Assembly (NCBI RefSeq): GCF_014356525.2
Contig: NC_052506.1
Coordinates: 8,983,698 to 9,047,697, forward strand
From: Nilaparvata lugens
Taxonomy: Eukaryota > Arthropoda > Insecta > Hemiptera > Delphacidae
Direction of reading: 5' to 3'
Length of the DNA: 64,000 nucleotides
The notes below the pieces were generated by a model. The model had not been told where the DNA came from. It made no database searches and saw nothing but the letters and a program-made list of their open reading frames with translations. This document shows, piece after piece, positions 43,151 through 55,042 of the stretch (the stretch's first letter is position 1; every line of letters begins with the position of its first letter). Position numbers and translations under genes: made by a program.

Positions 43151-43525
43151 CCTTCCTACTCTTGAGTATACAAATTGATATTTACGAATTACGAATATAT
43201 TAACGAATTGATTGGGTATATAATTGAAGTGAACTTGAAGAAATTATAGCTCATAATCGAATCAATAATTGAAGCTTTACAATATTATGAAGCATACGAT
43301 CTATGTTGAATTGAATGCAAGTGTATTAAAAGCAATTATGTTGAACGTAGATTGATGGAAAAGTCTTTCAAAGCAAACATATTTATAATAAATATAGGTA
43401 TCTTGTTTATTATTTGAACAACTTACAGGAAGAACTGAAGTTGAAGAAATCGCTTATGTGTGAAATCAATTTCATGAAAACCTTTGGAGGAAGCTTACAA
43501 AATATCAAGTGTCTCAAAGTGGGGG

Positions 43526-43725
43526 AAGTAATGTCTTTTCTGGTTAGAATGATGAAACAGCTATAATTATTTTCATCAATGGAAATTGAATTATTTTTCA
43601 AAAAAGTAATGTTAAAAGTGAATTATTTTTCAAAAAGTAAAGGGAAAGTAATGTCTCTTCTGGTTAGAATGATGAAACAGCTATAATTATTTTCATTAAT
43701 GGAAATTGAATTATTTTTCAATTTT
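43526..43725. repeat. 120-bp tandem duplication
   Basis: GGTTAGAATGATGAAACAGC, then ATAATTATTTTCAT, then AATGGAAATTGAATTATTTT occurs at ~43541 and ~43661. Confidence 0.9.
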
Positions 43726-43744
43726 CTAAACATAAGTTTAGCTT

Positions 43745-44460
43745 GAGGAGGATAATTTCATTTCATTTATTTATCGTCACATTACATCAATTTTTGAGTA
43801 ACACTCATTTGACTGGTGACATGTCAATACTAGAACAAAATTATATTTAGAAGACTTAAATTTTAAAATAAATAAATACACTTTATACACTTTATACTAA
43901 ACTAATACACAATAAAAATACACTCTATGATGTATCTCATCAAATTCACATGGAAATGAAAGTCACAAAAAGTTAAGTTACACTCTACAGACCCTTTTCA
44001 CAAATTAAAATTCGGCAGCAGAGTATAGGGCTTTCTCTACTAGCATTTTTCTGACTGTTAGTTTGAATTTGTTTATTGAATCTAGATTTCTGATGGCTGC
44101 AGGTAATTTATTAAAATAACGTATTCCAGAGTAGAATGGAGTTTTTTCTAGAGCTGTGTGCCTATGTACTGGAAAAGCAATGAGACTACTATTACGTGTA
44201 TTATACCCGTGGTTATCTGTGCAGAATTGAAATTTATCTAAATTCCGTTTAACAAAAACCAACAATTGATAGATAAAAATAGATGGTAGCGTTAGAATGT
44301 TTAGGTTTTTGAAGAATGCTTTGCAAGAATCTCTTGATCTCAATCCACAAATGACTCTTATTATTTTTTTCTGGATTATAAAAATTTTAATGGACAATGA
44401 ATTTATAATGGACAATGTTTGAAAATAACTAAAGGAATATCTACCAAGGGAAGAAATCAC
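43745..44460 (-). pseudogene. CR1-like LINE, C-terminal fragment and 3' UTR
   Basis: The minus-strand ORF 44460-44005 (151 codons) encodes IFIIQKKIIRVICGLRSRDS, then LNILTLPSIFIYQLLVFVK, then HGYNTRNSSLI, then FYSGIRYFNKLPAAIRNLDS and a FKLTVRKML end. This is the thumb/C-terminal region common to CR1/L2-type non-LTR reverse transcriptases. The polymerase core and endonuclease are absent, so it is 5'-truncated. About 250 bp of AT-rich 3' UTR follow, with an ATAAATGAAATGAAATT tail. The open frame suggests fairly recent insertion. Placement within the CR1 group is by motif style only. Confidence 0.75.
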
Positions 44461-44845
44461 TCTTTGTTATCAGATTTTTTACTTCAACAGCAAAGATATT
44501 CAAAAAGTTCACGATCAGAGTCAACAATAGAATAAAGGATCAACTTGATATTCTCAAAGATTGAGCCGAAAAGCTCTCAGCTCGAACAAGAATACATCGA
44601 CCAAGGCAAAGTTTAGTGGCAGCAAGAACATGGAGTTTGCTTGAATCTCCAAGAAGGTGGGATAAAGAAAGTTTCTTAATAAGTGGATTAAATAGAGCAC
44701 GCTAACCACCAAAATTACTTGCCAAGCATGGTCTTCTTGTACCGATATCGTTCTAATCTGAGCTTCATTAGAGAACACACATGTGGAATTGGATGAGCTG
44801 ATGTTGCAAATTAATGGAAAGGACATTTTTCAATTTTCATTCATT
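44461..44845. other. No recognised gene
   Basis: The 90-codon minus-strand frame (44826-44554) is open but unrecognised. No repeat partner was found. Confidence 0.3.
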
Positions 44846-44985
44846 TATTTACTCATTCATTCCCTTATTCACGATACAAATGACACTGATTAATAACATT
44901 GGTAGTTAAAAGAAGGTAAACCTTGAGCTATATTTTTTCTTCCAAATTTACGTGATGACAAGGTCAAAGTTAAGGTTAGTTTTGC
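44845..44985 (-). repeat. SINE-like dispersed repeat
   Basis: TTCATTTATTTACTCATTCA tail, then GTTAAAAGAAGGTAAACCTT, then TTTTTTCTTCCAAATTTACG. A degraded copy. Confidence 0.4.
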
Positions 44986-45545
44986 CCTGTGCAATTTCTA
45001 TACAATTTTAGTCCAAAATGAACATGGAACCTATAAATTTTGAATTTAGGTAGCTTAAATTAGTGAATCAATTAGAAATATTCCACTCAATTGCCACCTG
45101 AAACGATATAATATTCAGTTATATCAGAAAATTTGAAACCATGGAAGAAATACAAACTTCTTAACACTGATTTATATAAGAACAGTAAAATGTGAATGGA
45201 AAATATAAAAATATGAAGTGCATGTTTATTCTCTAATGAATGAACGAAATCAATAGAATCAGTCTAGTACTTATAATGAAAGAATTTTATATCAATTCTC
45301 GACCTGAAGGGATATTTTCAATACCTGATGTATATGAAATCAATAGTATAAGATATTAAAAAAGTTTGCATATTTTTTTCAATTATTTTTGTGAATCCCT
45401 TGCTGTGTCTAATGTTCTCTAATGCACAAATGTTAGAAGAATAACAGTGGTTTAGAAAATGTATAACAAATCACTCTCAATCAGTAAAATGATTAGATTC
45501 TAAGACGTTATTAGATGAGATCCTACAATACTAAAAATAAACACA

Positions 45546-45611
45546 AATGCATTCTTCAACTTCTGCAAATGCATTCTTCAACTTCTGCAAATGCATTCTT
45601 CAACTTCTGCA
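45546..45611. repeat. Three 22-bp tandem repeats
   Basis: AAATGCATTCTTCAACTTCT is repeated at 22-bp spacing (45546, 45568 and 45590). It lies at the outer edge of the large palindrome. Confidence 0.9.
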
Positions 45612-47395
45612 TGCTCATTCTCCTGATCTTCTTTTTCTTGAGGCAATCTCTCATCAATGTTCCTGGCCATCTTTTTTTCCCAATTAACTTTGAATCTAAA
45701 ACACTGAATACCTTTGACACTTTTGGCTTATCTATTGACACTAATTGAAAATGGTGACGGAGATTCAAAATAATGCATGAAAAGTGGATACGGAAGTGAA
45801 AGGTTACTGCTACCTGTGTTGTTTGATTAAGGCTGTGCAAAGGCTAAAAATCAACTTTCTACTCGTGATATTTTTCTAAGTTTTTCGATTTGTATATCAT
45901 CAAGCTATCAAAATGGAAAAGTTTTCTCAGGAAAACATTTTTTTCCGAACATTACTTTTTGAGATATGAGCGACTGAAGTTTGAATTTTTGGGACAGAAC
46001 ATTTCAAATTCGGTACGATATAAATCCATGAGTTTTAGAGGATAGATTCTTCATGGTATTGTTGATCTAGTACAATAAAAATTTTCTAAAAATATCAATT
46101 TTTGGAAAAGTTATTCAATTTACCAAAAATAACTCAACTAAAAGTTATTTTTAGTAAATCGAATAACTATCTTAAAAATTGATATTTTCAGTAAATATAA
46201 ACTAGATCAATGAAGAATCAATCCTCTAAATCTCATGGATTTATATCGTAACGAATTTGAAATGTTCTGTCCCAAATTTCAAATTTCAGTCGCTCATATC
46301 TAAAAAAGTAATGATCGGAATAAAAATGTTTTCCTGTGAAAACTTTTTCATTTTGATAGCTTGATGATATACAAATCGAAAAATATCACGAGTAGAAAGT
46401 TTATTTTTAGCCTTTGCACAGCAAACAACACACACAAACAACACACAAACAACACAGGTAGCAGTAACCTTTCACTTCCGTATCCAATTTTCATACATTA
46501 TTTCGAATCTCCGTCACAATTTTTGATTAGTCTCAATAGATAAGCCAAAAGTGTCAAAGGTAATCAGTGTTTTAGATTCAAAATTAATTGGGAAAAACGG
46601 ATGGCCAGAAACATTGATTGATTGAGGATTTTATTTATGTAGATTACAATATATACTGGCTTATACACTCATATACTATAGCTTACAATAGGCCTACAGC
46701 AAAATAATAGATGAATTTACAAAATATAAACTAAGAAAATAATTATTGAGCTGTATATGATATGAAAAAAAACAATTTGTAATAACTATAGATTAAATAG
46801 ATAATAGCTTACAATACAGCAAAATTATAGATGAATTTACAAAATATAAACTAAGAAAATAATTATTGAGCTGTATACGATATGAAAAAAAAAACAATTT
46901 GTAATAACTTACAAATTATTTTAAATAGCTTACAATACAGCAAAATTATAGATGAATTTACAAAATATAAACTAAGAAAATAATTATTGAGCTGTATACG
47001 ATATGAAAAAAAAAACAATTTGTAATAACTATAGATAAAATAGATAATAGCTTACAATACAGCAAAATTATAGATGAATTTACAAAATATAAACTAAGAA
47101 AATAATATTATTGAGCTGTATATGATATAAAAAAAACAATTTGTAATCACTATAGATAAAATAGATAATATTGTTATGCATCCACATAAATTGGCGGAGC
47201 TTTGGACATATCAATGTCCATTCTTCGGAAAGAATATTCGAAGTACCCTTCCCACTAACTCTCTACCAAAAGCAGTATCCTTGATGTATTGAATCCTTGA
47301 TGTAAAGCAGTATTGAAGAGAGATTGCCTCATGAAAAAAGAAGTAGATCAGGAGAATGAGCATGCAGGATTTGAAGAATGCATTTGTGTGTGGTT
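45590..47395. repeat. Large palindrome, ~0.55-kb arms, split by a LINE tail
   Basis: The left arm (45590-46110) and right arm (46150-46611, resuming ~47310-47395) are reverse complements at roughly 90%. Markers: TCCTGATCTTCTTTTTCTTG pairs with the ~47330-47360 block. CACGAGTAGAAAG with TAGCCTTTGCACAG (46387-46422) pairs with 45834-45866. GGGACAGAACATTTCAAATT (45992) pairs with AATTTGAAATGTTCTGTCCC (46255). The spacer of ~40 bp is itself partly self-complementary (GTTATT..AATAAC). A LINE 3' end (46612 to ~47300) interrupts the right arm. Confidence 0.85.
46612..47300 (-). mobile_element. LINE 3' end with four tandem internal units
   Basis: The same family as 1728-2025 and 42865-43150, but the block starting ATAGCTTACAATA is present four times (46678, 46804, 46925 and 47047; spacings 126, 121 and 122). 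The other two copies have one. The (ATTG)n tail at 46612-46624 lies at the insertion point. Confidence 0.75.
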
Positions 47396-47399
47396 GAGA

Positions 47400-47934
47400 G
47401 ATGGGGCGGGGCGAAGGTTGGCCAATGAGTTCATCATCAGAGCACTCGAAAAGAGCCGGCAACTTTTTCAATGACTTCCGAACAAGACTTTCTTTCAACA
47501 GCTTCAGAAATATAAATTCATTAAACGAAGAGCGGTAGGCGATGCTCGGCCCAGCTCAGGTCGCTGAATGGCAAGCAACTTATTGAAACTTTCAACCGAC
47601 CGGGTCCCTTCTTGCTCGTTTGTTCTATTTTCAGATAATAGCCTTTGCAGTCGAAATTTATTACTTTTGCGCCTCTGCAAGAGCAGGCAGCGAGTCATCG
47701 CGGCGAAACCCGAGAACTCATTTTCTACAGGCAAAAGGCTACCGAAGAAAGTTTAGACCAGAGCACTCTATGTCCGACCATTTGTCCGAAACCAATTTCG
47801 AAATCTGTGAAACCGAGGTAATAATTATTCGGATGGATGACTCATTTCAGCAACAAAGTCTCACTGAAAAGCCATCCACAGAAAATGAAAATCGATGTCG
47901 GTATTGGGGTGACTTTTTTGTTAATCGATAGAAC
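47400..47934. other. GC-richer single-copy island
   Basis: Overlapping ORFs on both strands (95 and 76 codons minus; 62 and 103 plus), none recognised. GATGGGGCGGGGCGAAGG (47400-47417) and GAGCAGGCAGCGAGTCATCG are GC-rich. Possibly host regulatory or exonic DNA. Confidence 0.25.
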
Positions 47935-48209
47935 CATAGAGAAACAATAGCTTGAGTAGATATCCCATGGTATAGGGCGTTTGTGTCGCAACTTTTACTG
48001 TTATCTCAAGCCGATAGTCCACGTATTTCATTCCCAAAAAGGTGTGTGACGCTGGTAGTCTCTCATATTGTGCCGTTCATACACTCTCACCCGGCCAAAA
48101 CAGTAAAAATCTACAATAATCGATGGTAATCGACTTGCGATAACAGTAACAGTTGCGACATAAACGCCCTATACCATGGGATATCTACTCAAGCTATTGT
48201 TTCTCTATG
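47935..48209. mobile_element. MITE M1, complete copy
   Basis: Ends CCATAGAGAAACAATAGC and AAGCTATTGTTTCTCTATG. The arms carry GTCGCAACTTTTACTGTTAT and the inverse ATAACAGTAACAGTTGCGAC. Its right end forms the start of the 1,722-bp tandem duplication. Confidence 0.9.
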
Positions 48210-49922
48210 ATAGAACCTAGTATAGATCTGTATGGGTTCTTATAATTATAAGGATTGCTGACAGCGGAATATATCTCATCATAGCTTGAGAAAATATACA
48301 GGGTGTTTCAGAAGTAGTGTCGAACATTTTAGGGTATTGTTCCTGGATGATAGGAGACTACAAATGTCGTATTTTAGGTGTCTAAAACTCAGCGGTTATC
48401 CTTATAGCTGCCATTTTGTTTTTTCACTTAGAAATTTTTATCTCAAGAACGAAATGTTGTATTGATCTGAAATTCGGCATGAATATTTATGCTATAAATA
48501 CTCAACTTGCTCGCTTAATATAATATGATAATTGATTTTCGCCACACTGCACAGAAAGCAGCTGTTTTCCAGTCCCTACGTAGATCTGAAAGTCATTGTT
48601 TGCAGACGACTCTCGCCTGACGTCAGAACATGCTTCTTTCCGGCCGCTTTTTGAAAATTTTTGAAAATGTGTTTGGACAACTGTGCCATATGGTGCATTG
48701 TGTTCAGGAGGGTGAGATCGGAAATTTCCACCCCACTTTGAGTACCCTACGACGTCTGGTTCTTGAGATATGAGACATCAAAGTTTCCCCCCCCCCTCAT
48801 GAAACATTCTTATTCAATGTATTATTCTTATATAGCTGATGCCAAAAAGTGGGGGGGGCTTCGTGGGTCACATGGTGTAGCCTACTCAGAGCTGATGCAA
48901 TGCATCTATTTATTGTCTCTTTTGATTTAAAAATCATCACCTAAGCCAAGCTAGATGACAACTATACTTGACAACATCAGCATTTGGGACGCAGCTATAC
49001 CTGTAGTGTGGCGAAAAATATCGTACGCGACTCTCTCAGAAAGGTGTTTACGGTATTCGGATAACATATTCCCGGGCGAGGCTTGCCTACGGTATCCTCA
49101 TACCGTAAACACTAACTTTCTGTGCTTGTAGCGTAATATACTATATTTTAAACGAGAATGATCCGTTAATGTTACATGAATAATCTACCGTCTATAGAAG
49201 GCATTGACAAGACAGAGGATCGGCAACGTTGTTCTCCTATCTTTCTCCACTGCCATTATAACGAGCTCTCCTGCCTGCTGCTATAGTGAGATTTACTGTC
49301 AGTATTCCTTATCAAAAACATCAATGCTTCCCATTCAAACAACGCTGACAGTTTGAAGTAAATCACACAATGTACCAGGAACACCTACAACCAGGTATTC
49401 GCAGTTGACGATTGATCGAAAAAGATGTGGCCAGACACAAAAGGCGTCGAAAAGCTTGCGTGTCAGCTAGATGACAGCATGAAACGCTCGCTAGCCTGCC
49501 AATAACTTACCACCAATACATTGTAACAGGACGGTTTCTTATAGTGGGGCATTAATTCGCTGGAAAAGAAAGAGATGCTATCAGATAGCGACGTATGTAG
49601 ATTAATGGAAGCAGGGCGATAAGAGGTGAGTAGGAGGGGACTGACAAATGTTAACTGGGAAAAAACGATTTGCTGGAGAATTTCCGATAGAATCTGTGTC
49701 ACAGATGCAGTTATCACAGCCTTCGCATTAGTCCTACGGTGGGAACTGTCAGATTCCTCTAGTATTCTTGTTTCTCATTCTCTAGTATTCTTTCTCTTTC
49801 TCTAGTATTCTTCTCTCTCTAGTCTAGTATTCTTCTTTCTCTTTCTCCAGTATTCTTCTTTCTCTAGTCTAGTATTCTTCTTTCTCCAGTCTTGTATTCT
49901 TTCTGTTCTCTAGTATTCTTCT
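48201..49922. repeat. 1,722-bp tandem duplication, unit 1
   Basis: Runs from TTCTCTATGATAGAACC to the end of a TCTAGTATTC minisatellite. It contains ACAGGGTGTTTCAGAAGTAG (a phrase typical of insect transposon ends), poly-C and poly-G runs at 48786-48865, an M3-like segment and an unrecognised 84-codon minus ORF (49717-49463). No gene is supported. Confidence 0.95.
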
Positions 49923-49928
49923 TTCTCT
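49751..49928. repeat. TCTAGTATTCTTC minisatellite, block 1
   Basis: Pyrimidine-rich repeats alternating TCTAGTATTCTTCTTTCTC and CTCTAGTC, ~180 bp. Confidence 0.95.
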
Positions 49929-51644
49929 ATGATAGAACCTAGTATAGATCTGTATGGGTTCTTATAATTATAAGGATTGCTGACAGCGGAATATATCTCA
50001 TCATAGCTTGAGAAAATATACAGGGTGTTTCAGAAGTAGTGTCGAACATTTTAGGGTATTGTTCCTGGATGATAGGAGACTACAAATGTCGTATTTTAGG
50101 TGTCTAAAACTCAGCGGTTATCCTTATAGCTGCCATTTTGTTTTTTCACTTAGAAATTTTTATCTCAAGAACGAAATGTTGTATTGATCTGAAATTCGGC
50201 ATGAATATTTATGCTATAAATACTCAACTTGCTCGCTTAATATAATATGATAATTGATTTTCGCCACACTGCACAGAAAGCAGCTGTTTTCCAGTCCCTA
50301 CGTAGATCTGAAAGACATTGTTTGCAGACGACTCTCGCCTGACGTCAGAACATGCTTCTTTCCGGCCGCTTTTTGAAAATTTTTGAAAATGTGTTTGGAC
50401 AACTGTGCCATATGGTGCATTGTGTTCAGGAGGGTGAGATCGGAAATTTCCACCCCACTTTGAGTACCCTACGACGTCTGGTTCTTGAGATATGAGACAT
50501 CAAAGTTTCCCCCCCCCCTCATGAAACATTCTTATTCAATGTATTATTCTTATATAGCTGATGCCAAAAAGTGGGGGGGGCTTCGTGGGTCACATGGTGT
50601 AGCCTACTCAGAGCTGATGCAATGCATCTATTTATTGTCTCTTTTGATTTAAAAATCATCACCTAAGCCAAGCTAGATGACAACTATACTTGACAACATC
50701 AGCATTTGGGACGCAGCTATACCTGTAGTGTGGCGAAAAATATCGTACGCGACTCTCTCAGAAAGGTGTTTACGGTATTCGGATAACATATTCCCGGGCG
50801 AGGCTTGCCTACGGTATCCTCATACCGTAAACACTAACTTTCTGTGCTTGTAGCGTAATATACTATATTTTAAACGAGAATGATCCGTTAATGTTACATG
50901 AATAATCTACCGTCTATAGAAGGCATTGACAAGACAGAGGATCGGCAACGTTGTTCTCCTATCTTTCTCCACTGCCATTATAACGAGCTCTCCTGCCTGC
51001 TGCTATAGTGAGATTTACTGTCAGTATTCCTTATCAAAAACATCAATGCTTCCCATTCAAACAACGCTGACAGTTTGAAGTAAATCACACAATGTACCAG
51101 GAACACCTACAACCAGGTATTCGCAGTTGACGATTGATCGAAAAAGATGTGGCCAGACACAAAAGGCGTCGAAAAGCTTGCGTGTCAGCTAGATGACAGC
51201 ATGAAACGCTCGCTAGCCTGCCAATAACTTACCACCAATACATTGTAACAGGACGGTTTCTTATAGTGGGGCATTAATTCGCTGGAAAAGAAAGAGATGC
51301 TATCAGATAGCGACGTATGTAGATTAATGGAAGCAGGGCGATAAGAGGTGAGTAGGAGGGGACTGACAAATGTTAACTGGGAAAAAACGATTTGCTGGAG
51401 AATTTCCGATAGAATCTGTGTCACAGATGCAGTTATCACAGCCTTCGCATTAGTCCTACGGTGGGAACTGTCAGATTCCTCTAGTATTCTTGTTTCTCAT
51501 TCTCTAGTATTCTTTCTCTTTCTCTAGTATTCTTCTCTCTCTAGTCTAGTATTCTTCTTTCTCTTTCTCCAGTATTCTTCTTTCTCTAGTCTAGTATTCT
51601 TCTTTCTCTAGTCTAGTATTCTTTCTGTTCTCTAGTATTCTTCT
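49923..51644. repeat. 1,722-bp tandem duplication, unit 2
   Basis: Nearly identical to unit 1. Differences noticed are GAAAGTCATTG (unit 1) against GAAAGACATTG, and one or two bases in the minisatellite. The 84-codon ORF is repeated unchanged at 51439-51185. Confidence 0.95.
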
Positions 51645-52010
51645 TTCTCATTCTCTAGTATCCTTCCTCTTTCTCTAGTATTCTTCTCTCTCTAGTCTAG
51701 TATTCTTCTTTCTCTTTCTCCAGTATTCTTCTTTCTCTAGTCTAGTATTCTTCTTTCTCTAGTCTAGTATTCTTCTTTCTCTTTCTCTAGTATTCTTTCT
51801 CTTTCTCTAGTATTCTTTCTCTTTCTCTAGTATTCTTCTTTCTCTAGTCTAGTATTCTTCTTCTCTTTCTCTAGTATTCTTCTTTCTCTAGTCTAGTATT
51901 CTTTCTGTTCTCTAGTATTCTTCTTTCTCTTTCTCTAGTATTCTTCTTTCTTCAGTTTTATTCTTTCTCTAGTCTAGTATTTTTCTTTCTCTTTCTCTAG
52001 TATTATAGTA
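51473..52010. repeat. TCTAGTATTCTTC minisatellite, block 2
   Basis: The same repeat as block 1, expanded to ~540 bp, ending in AGTATTATAGTATTAGTAGT. Confidence 0.95.
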
Positions 52011-52343
52011 TTAGTAGTTTAGTATAGTATAAGTTATAGGTAGTAGTATATCCTATACTATCAACTTAACTTTATTCATATAAGTTGAATGAACATGAAG
52101 TATTTATCAACATCATTAGAATCAGTGATTCAATCGCTATAAGTATGGAGAATTTGTAAGTTCTAGGTCAATCTTGAGGGGATTAAACGACGATGTATTT
52201 GAAGATGCAGTGAATAAACTGTATGCTCAGTGTGGTTACTCTATCACTTTTTTACTACACGTGACGTCACGCTGGCGTTTCCCCCACCACTTCGAATCTT
52301 TCACCTGTGAGTGATCAACCTTCTGTCTACTAACGTTGACATG

Positions 52344-52920
52344 AATCATGAGGCATTGACAAGACAGAGGATCGGCAACGTTGTTCTCCCATCTTTCTTC
52401 ACTGCCATTATAACGAGCTCTCCTGCCTGCTGCTATACTGAGATTTACTTCAAACTGTCAGTATTCCTTATCAAAAACACCAATGCTTCCCATTCAAACA
52501 ACGCTGACAGTTTGAAGTGAATCACACCATGTACCAGGAACACCAACAACCAGGTATTCGCAGTTGACGATTGATCGAAAAAGATGTGGCCAGACACAAA
52601 AGGCGTCGAAAAGCTTGCGTGTCAGCTAGATGACAGCATGAAACGCTCGCTAGCCTGCCAATAACTTACCACCAATACATTGTAACAGGATGGTTTCTTA
52701 TAGTGGGGCATTAATTCGCTGGAAAAGAAAGAGATGCTATCAGATAGCTAGAGACGTATGTAGATTAATGGAAGCAGGGCGATAAGAGGAGAGGAGGAGG
52801 GGACTGACAAATGTTAACTGGGAAAAAACGATTTGCTGGAGAATTTCCGATAGAATCTGTGTCACAGATGCAGTTATCACAGCTTTCGCATTAGTCCTAC
52901 GGTGGGAACTGTCAGATTCC
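52344..52920. repeat. Partial third copy of the duplicated unit
   Basis: Matches 49199-49750 with several differences, including the inserted bases in TAGCTAGAGACGTATG (52746-52761) and GATAAGAGGAGAGGAGG. It is more diverged than units 1 and 2 are from each other. Confidence 0.92.
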
Positions 52921-53385
52921 TCTAGTATTCTTGTTTTCTCATTCTCTAGTATTCTTCTCTCTCTAGTCTAGTATTCTTCTTTCTCTTTCTCCAGTATTCT
53001 TCTTTCTCTAGTCTAGTATTCTTCTTTCTCTAGTCTAGTATTCTTTCTGTTCTCTAGTATTCTTCTTTCTCATTCTCTAGTATTCTTTCTCTTTCTCTAG
53101 TATTCTTCTTTCTCTAGTCTAGTATTCTTCTTTCTCTTTCTCTAGTATTCTTCTTTCTCTAGTCTAGTATTCTTTCTGTTCTCTAGTATTCTTCTTTCTC
53201 TTTCTCTAGTATTCTTTTTCTCTTTCTCAAGTATTCTTTTTCTCTTTCTCAAGTATTCTTCTTTCTCTTTCTCTAGTATTCTAGCATACTAGACTAGAGA
53301 AAGAATAAACTGAAGAAAGAATTCAGTTTTATTCTTTCTCTAGTCTAGTATGCTTCTTTCTTTTTCTCTAATATTAGTAGTGTAA
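52917..53385. repeat. TCTAGTATTCTTC minisatellite, block 3
   Basis: ~470 bp, including a short inverted stretch (ACTAGACTAGAGAAAGAATA, 53289-53308). Confidence 0.93.
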
Positions 53386-53468
53386 TATAGTATATAGGTA
53401 GTAGTATATCCTATACTATTAAATGAGCAACTTCTGTTTATATGTTTAGATGTTTATATGTTTGTATT

Positions 53469-53789
53469 AGAGTCAGATAGAGTCACAAATGCGGAAGTTC
53501 TCAGACGTATGGGTAAACAACTGGATATTGTGCGTGAAATTAAGATCAGGAAGTTGAAATACTTTGGGCACATTATGAGAGGACCCAAGTATGTAATGCT
53601 GCACCTCATAATACAAGGTAAACTTGTTGGTAGGCGTTCGGTGGGACGTAGAAGAATGTCTTGGTTGAGAAACCTGAGGGAGGCATTCAACTGCTCGTCA
53701 CAGGACCTCTTCCGAGCCGCAGTAAACAAGGTGAGAATTGCTATGATGGTAGCCAACCTTCAGAATGGAGAAGGTACCTAAAGAAGAAG
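53469..53789 (+). pseudogene. RTE-like LINE, C-terminal fragment with 11-bp TSD
   Basis: The plus-strand frame encodes ESDRVTNAEVLRRMGKQ, then RKLKYFGHIMRGPKY, then GRRSVGRRRMSWLRNLREAF, then DLFRAAVNKVRIAMMVANL. This is the closing part of an RTE-type retrotransposon protein and parallels 9621-9855. The stop is followed by an AAGAAGAAG tail. ATGTTTGTATT flanks both ends (53458-53468 and 53790-53800). The ORF's first codons lie in the TSD, so its ATG is accidental. It is 5'-truncated but uninterrupted, hence young. Confidence 0.85.
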
Positions 53790-54078
53790 ATGTTTGTATT
53801 TCACCGGATCTCTCGAACGGCTCTAACGATTCTCACGAAATTCAAAACATAGTAGGCTTATAATATAAAGATTCGATTGCACTAGGTCTCATCCTTGGGA
53901 AAACTCACTGAAGGACATTAAAAGGATAATTATTATTCATCCTTGAAAAAACAGATGATAATAATTATTTCGTCGTCTGTTGGTGATGGAAGTGAGTGAG
54001 CGAGTTCATGTGTGTGGTACTGTGTCGAAATTATGACTCAGCTGTTGAACTTTTGTAATCATTCAATCAGGTACTTAG

Positions 54079-54218
54079 TGCCGGTTGCAAAAAAGCCGGG
54101 TTATTTTCAATCCTGATTATCTACCAGTAGATACATTTTTTTGAAATGGCCTTCTCTGATTTGGTTCACGTGAAGTTAATCAGGATTGAAATTCAACCGG
54201 CTTTTGTGCAACTGGGCC
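54079..54218. mobile_element. MITE M2, copy within R1
   Basis: Ends GTGCCGGTTGCAAAAAAGCC and GGCTTTTGTGCAACTGGGCC. The inner TTTTCAATCCTGATTA pairs with TTAATCAGGATTGAAA. 140 bp. Confidence 0.85.
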
Positions 54219-54366
54219 TTTTTGAGGGGAATTTTTGTGTTCCTCTGTGAATTAATCTCAATTTACTGTGATAAGATAGAACATTTCTGTATGAATGTTA
54301 TGATCTTCTTTCGTAATAAATTGTTTATGCTTTTGTACTCCAGAGCGAAGCTCGGTCCCCGATATT

Positions 54367-54834
54367 AGGTTATATAAGAAGAACATCGAAGCTTACAATT
54401 CAAACAGAGAGATGATATGTCTCCATAGATCTATTAATAGAGGAAGCAATGCGCTTGAACAGTATGTGTGTGAACATATATGTATCAGGTGCACAGCGTC
54501 CGTGAGTAAGACGAATGCCTTGTCTTGGGATAAATTCGAAGCAGTCTACAAAATTGGACTCGTAAAACCTTCTTAGGAAGAACTGTAGAATGGCTCAGAA
54601 GTGCATAAATTTCCGATAAATCGCTGAGAGCACGCTTGAATAACCAATAACAGAGTATCTTCAATCATCCCTCAGATAAGGATGTAACTGTTCCGATCAA
54701 TCCAAGCTTTATTTATTTCTCTGCATATGAATGCAGCAATATTCTACTAGCTCTTCTTTACAGATGAGACAAGTCCAATATTGTTCCTTAAGAGGATTTA
54801 GAATAATGTATACTGTAGGTGCAGAGGATTATAT
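54367..54834. other. No gene recognised
   Basis: AT-rich single-copy sequence with no ORF or repeat partner seen. Confidence 0.35.
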
Positions 54835-54880
54835 CATAGAGAAACAATAGCGTAAGTAGATATCCCATGTCAATGGGATA
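54835..54880. mobile_element. MITE M1, end fragment
   Basis: CATAGAGAAACAATAGCGTA then AGTAGATATCCCATG; only the first ~35 bp of one arm remain, followed by CAATGGGATA. Confidence 0.7.
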
Positions 54881-55042
54881 AATACCTTTTTTAGAATTCT
54901 CATGTAGCCTTATAAACGTGTATATCATAATATTGTACAATATACTTCGAAGCTAAAATTGATAAATCATCGATACTGTTTTGTAATATGTGTCTCTTCA
55001 TATGCGACTGGCGGCCTCATTTAGCGATAACTACATTTTAGC

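Larger units (their letters stand above)
53418..54366 (+). mobile_element. R1 element, copy with LINE and MITE insertions
   Basis: R1 starts ATTAAATGAGCAACTTCTGT, is interrupted at 53469-53789, and resumes with CACCGGATCTCTCGAACGG. It is interrupted again by MITE M2 (54079-54218) and ends at GAGCGAAGCTCGGTCCCCGA. The middle is diverged. Confidence 0.75.

Noticed and set aside
49463..51439. Identical 84-codon minus-strand ORFs in both 1,722-bp units
   Set aside because: Identity reflects the recent duplication. The third, diverged copy does not preserve the frame at the same length, and no protein motif is seen.
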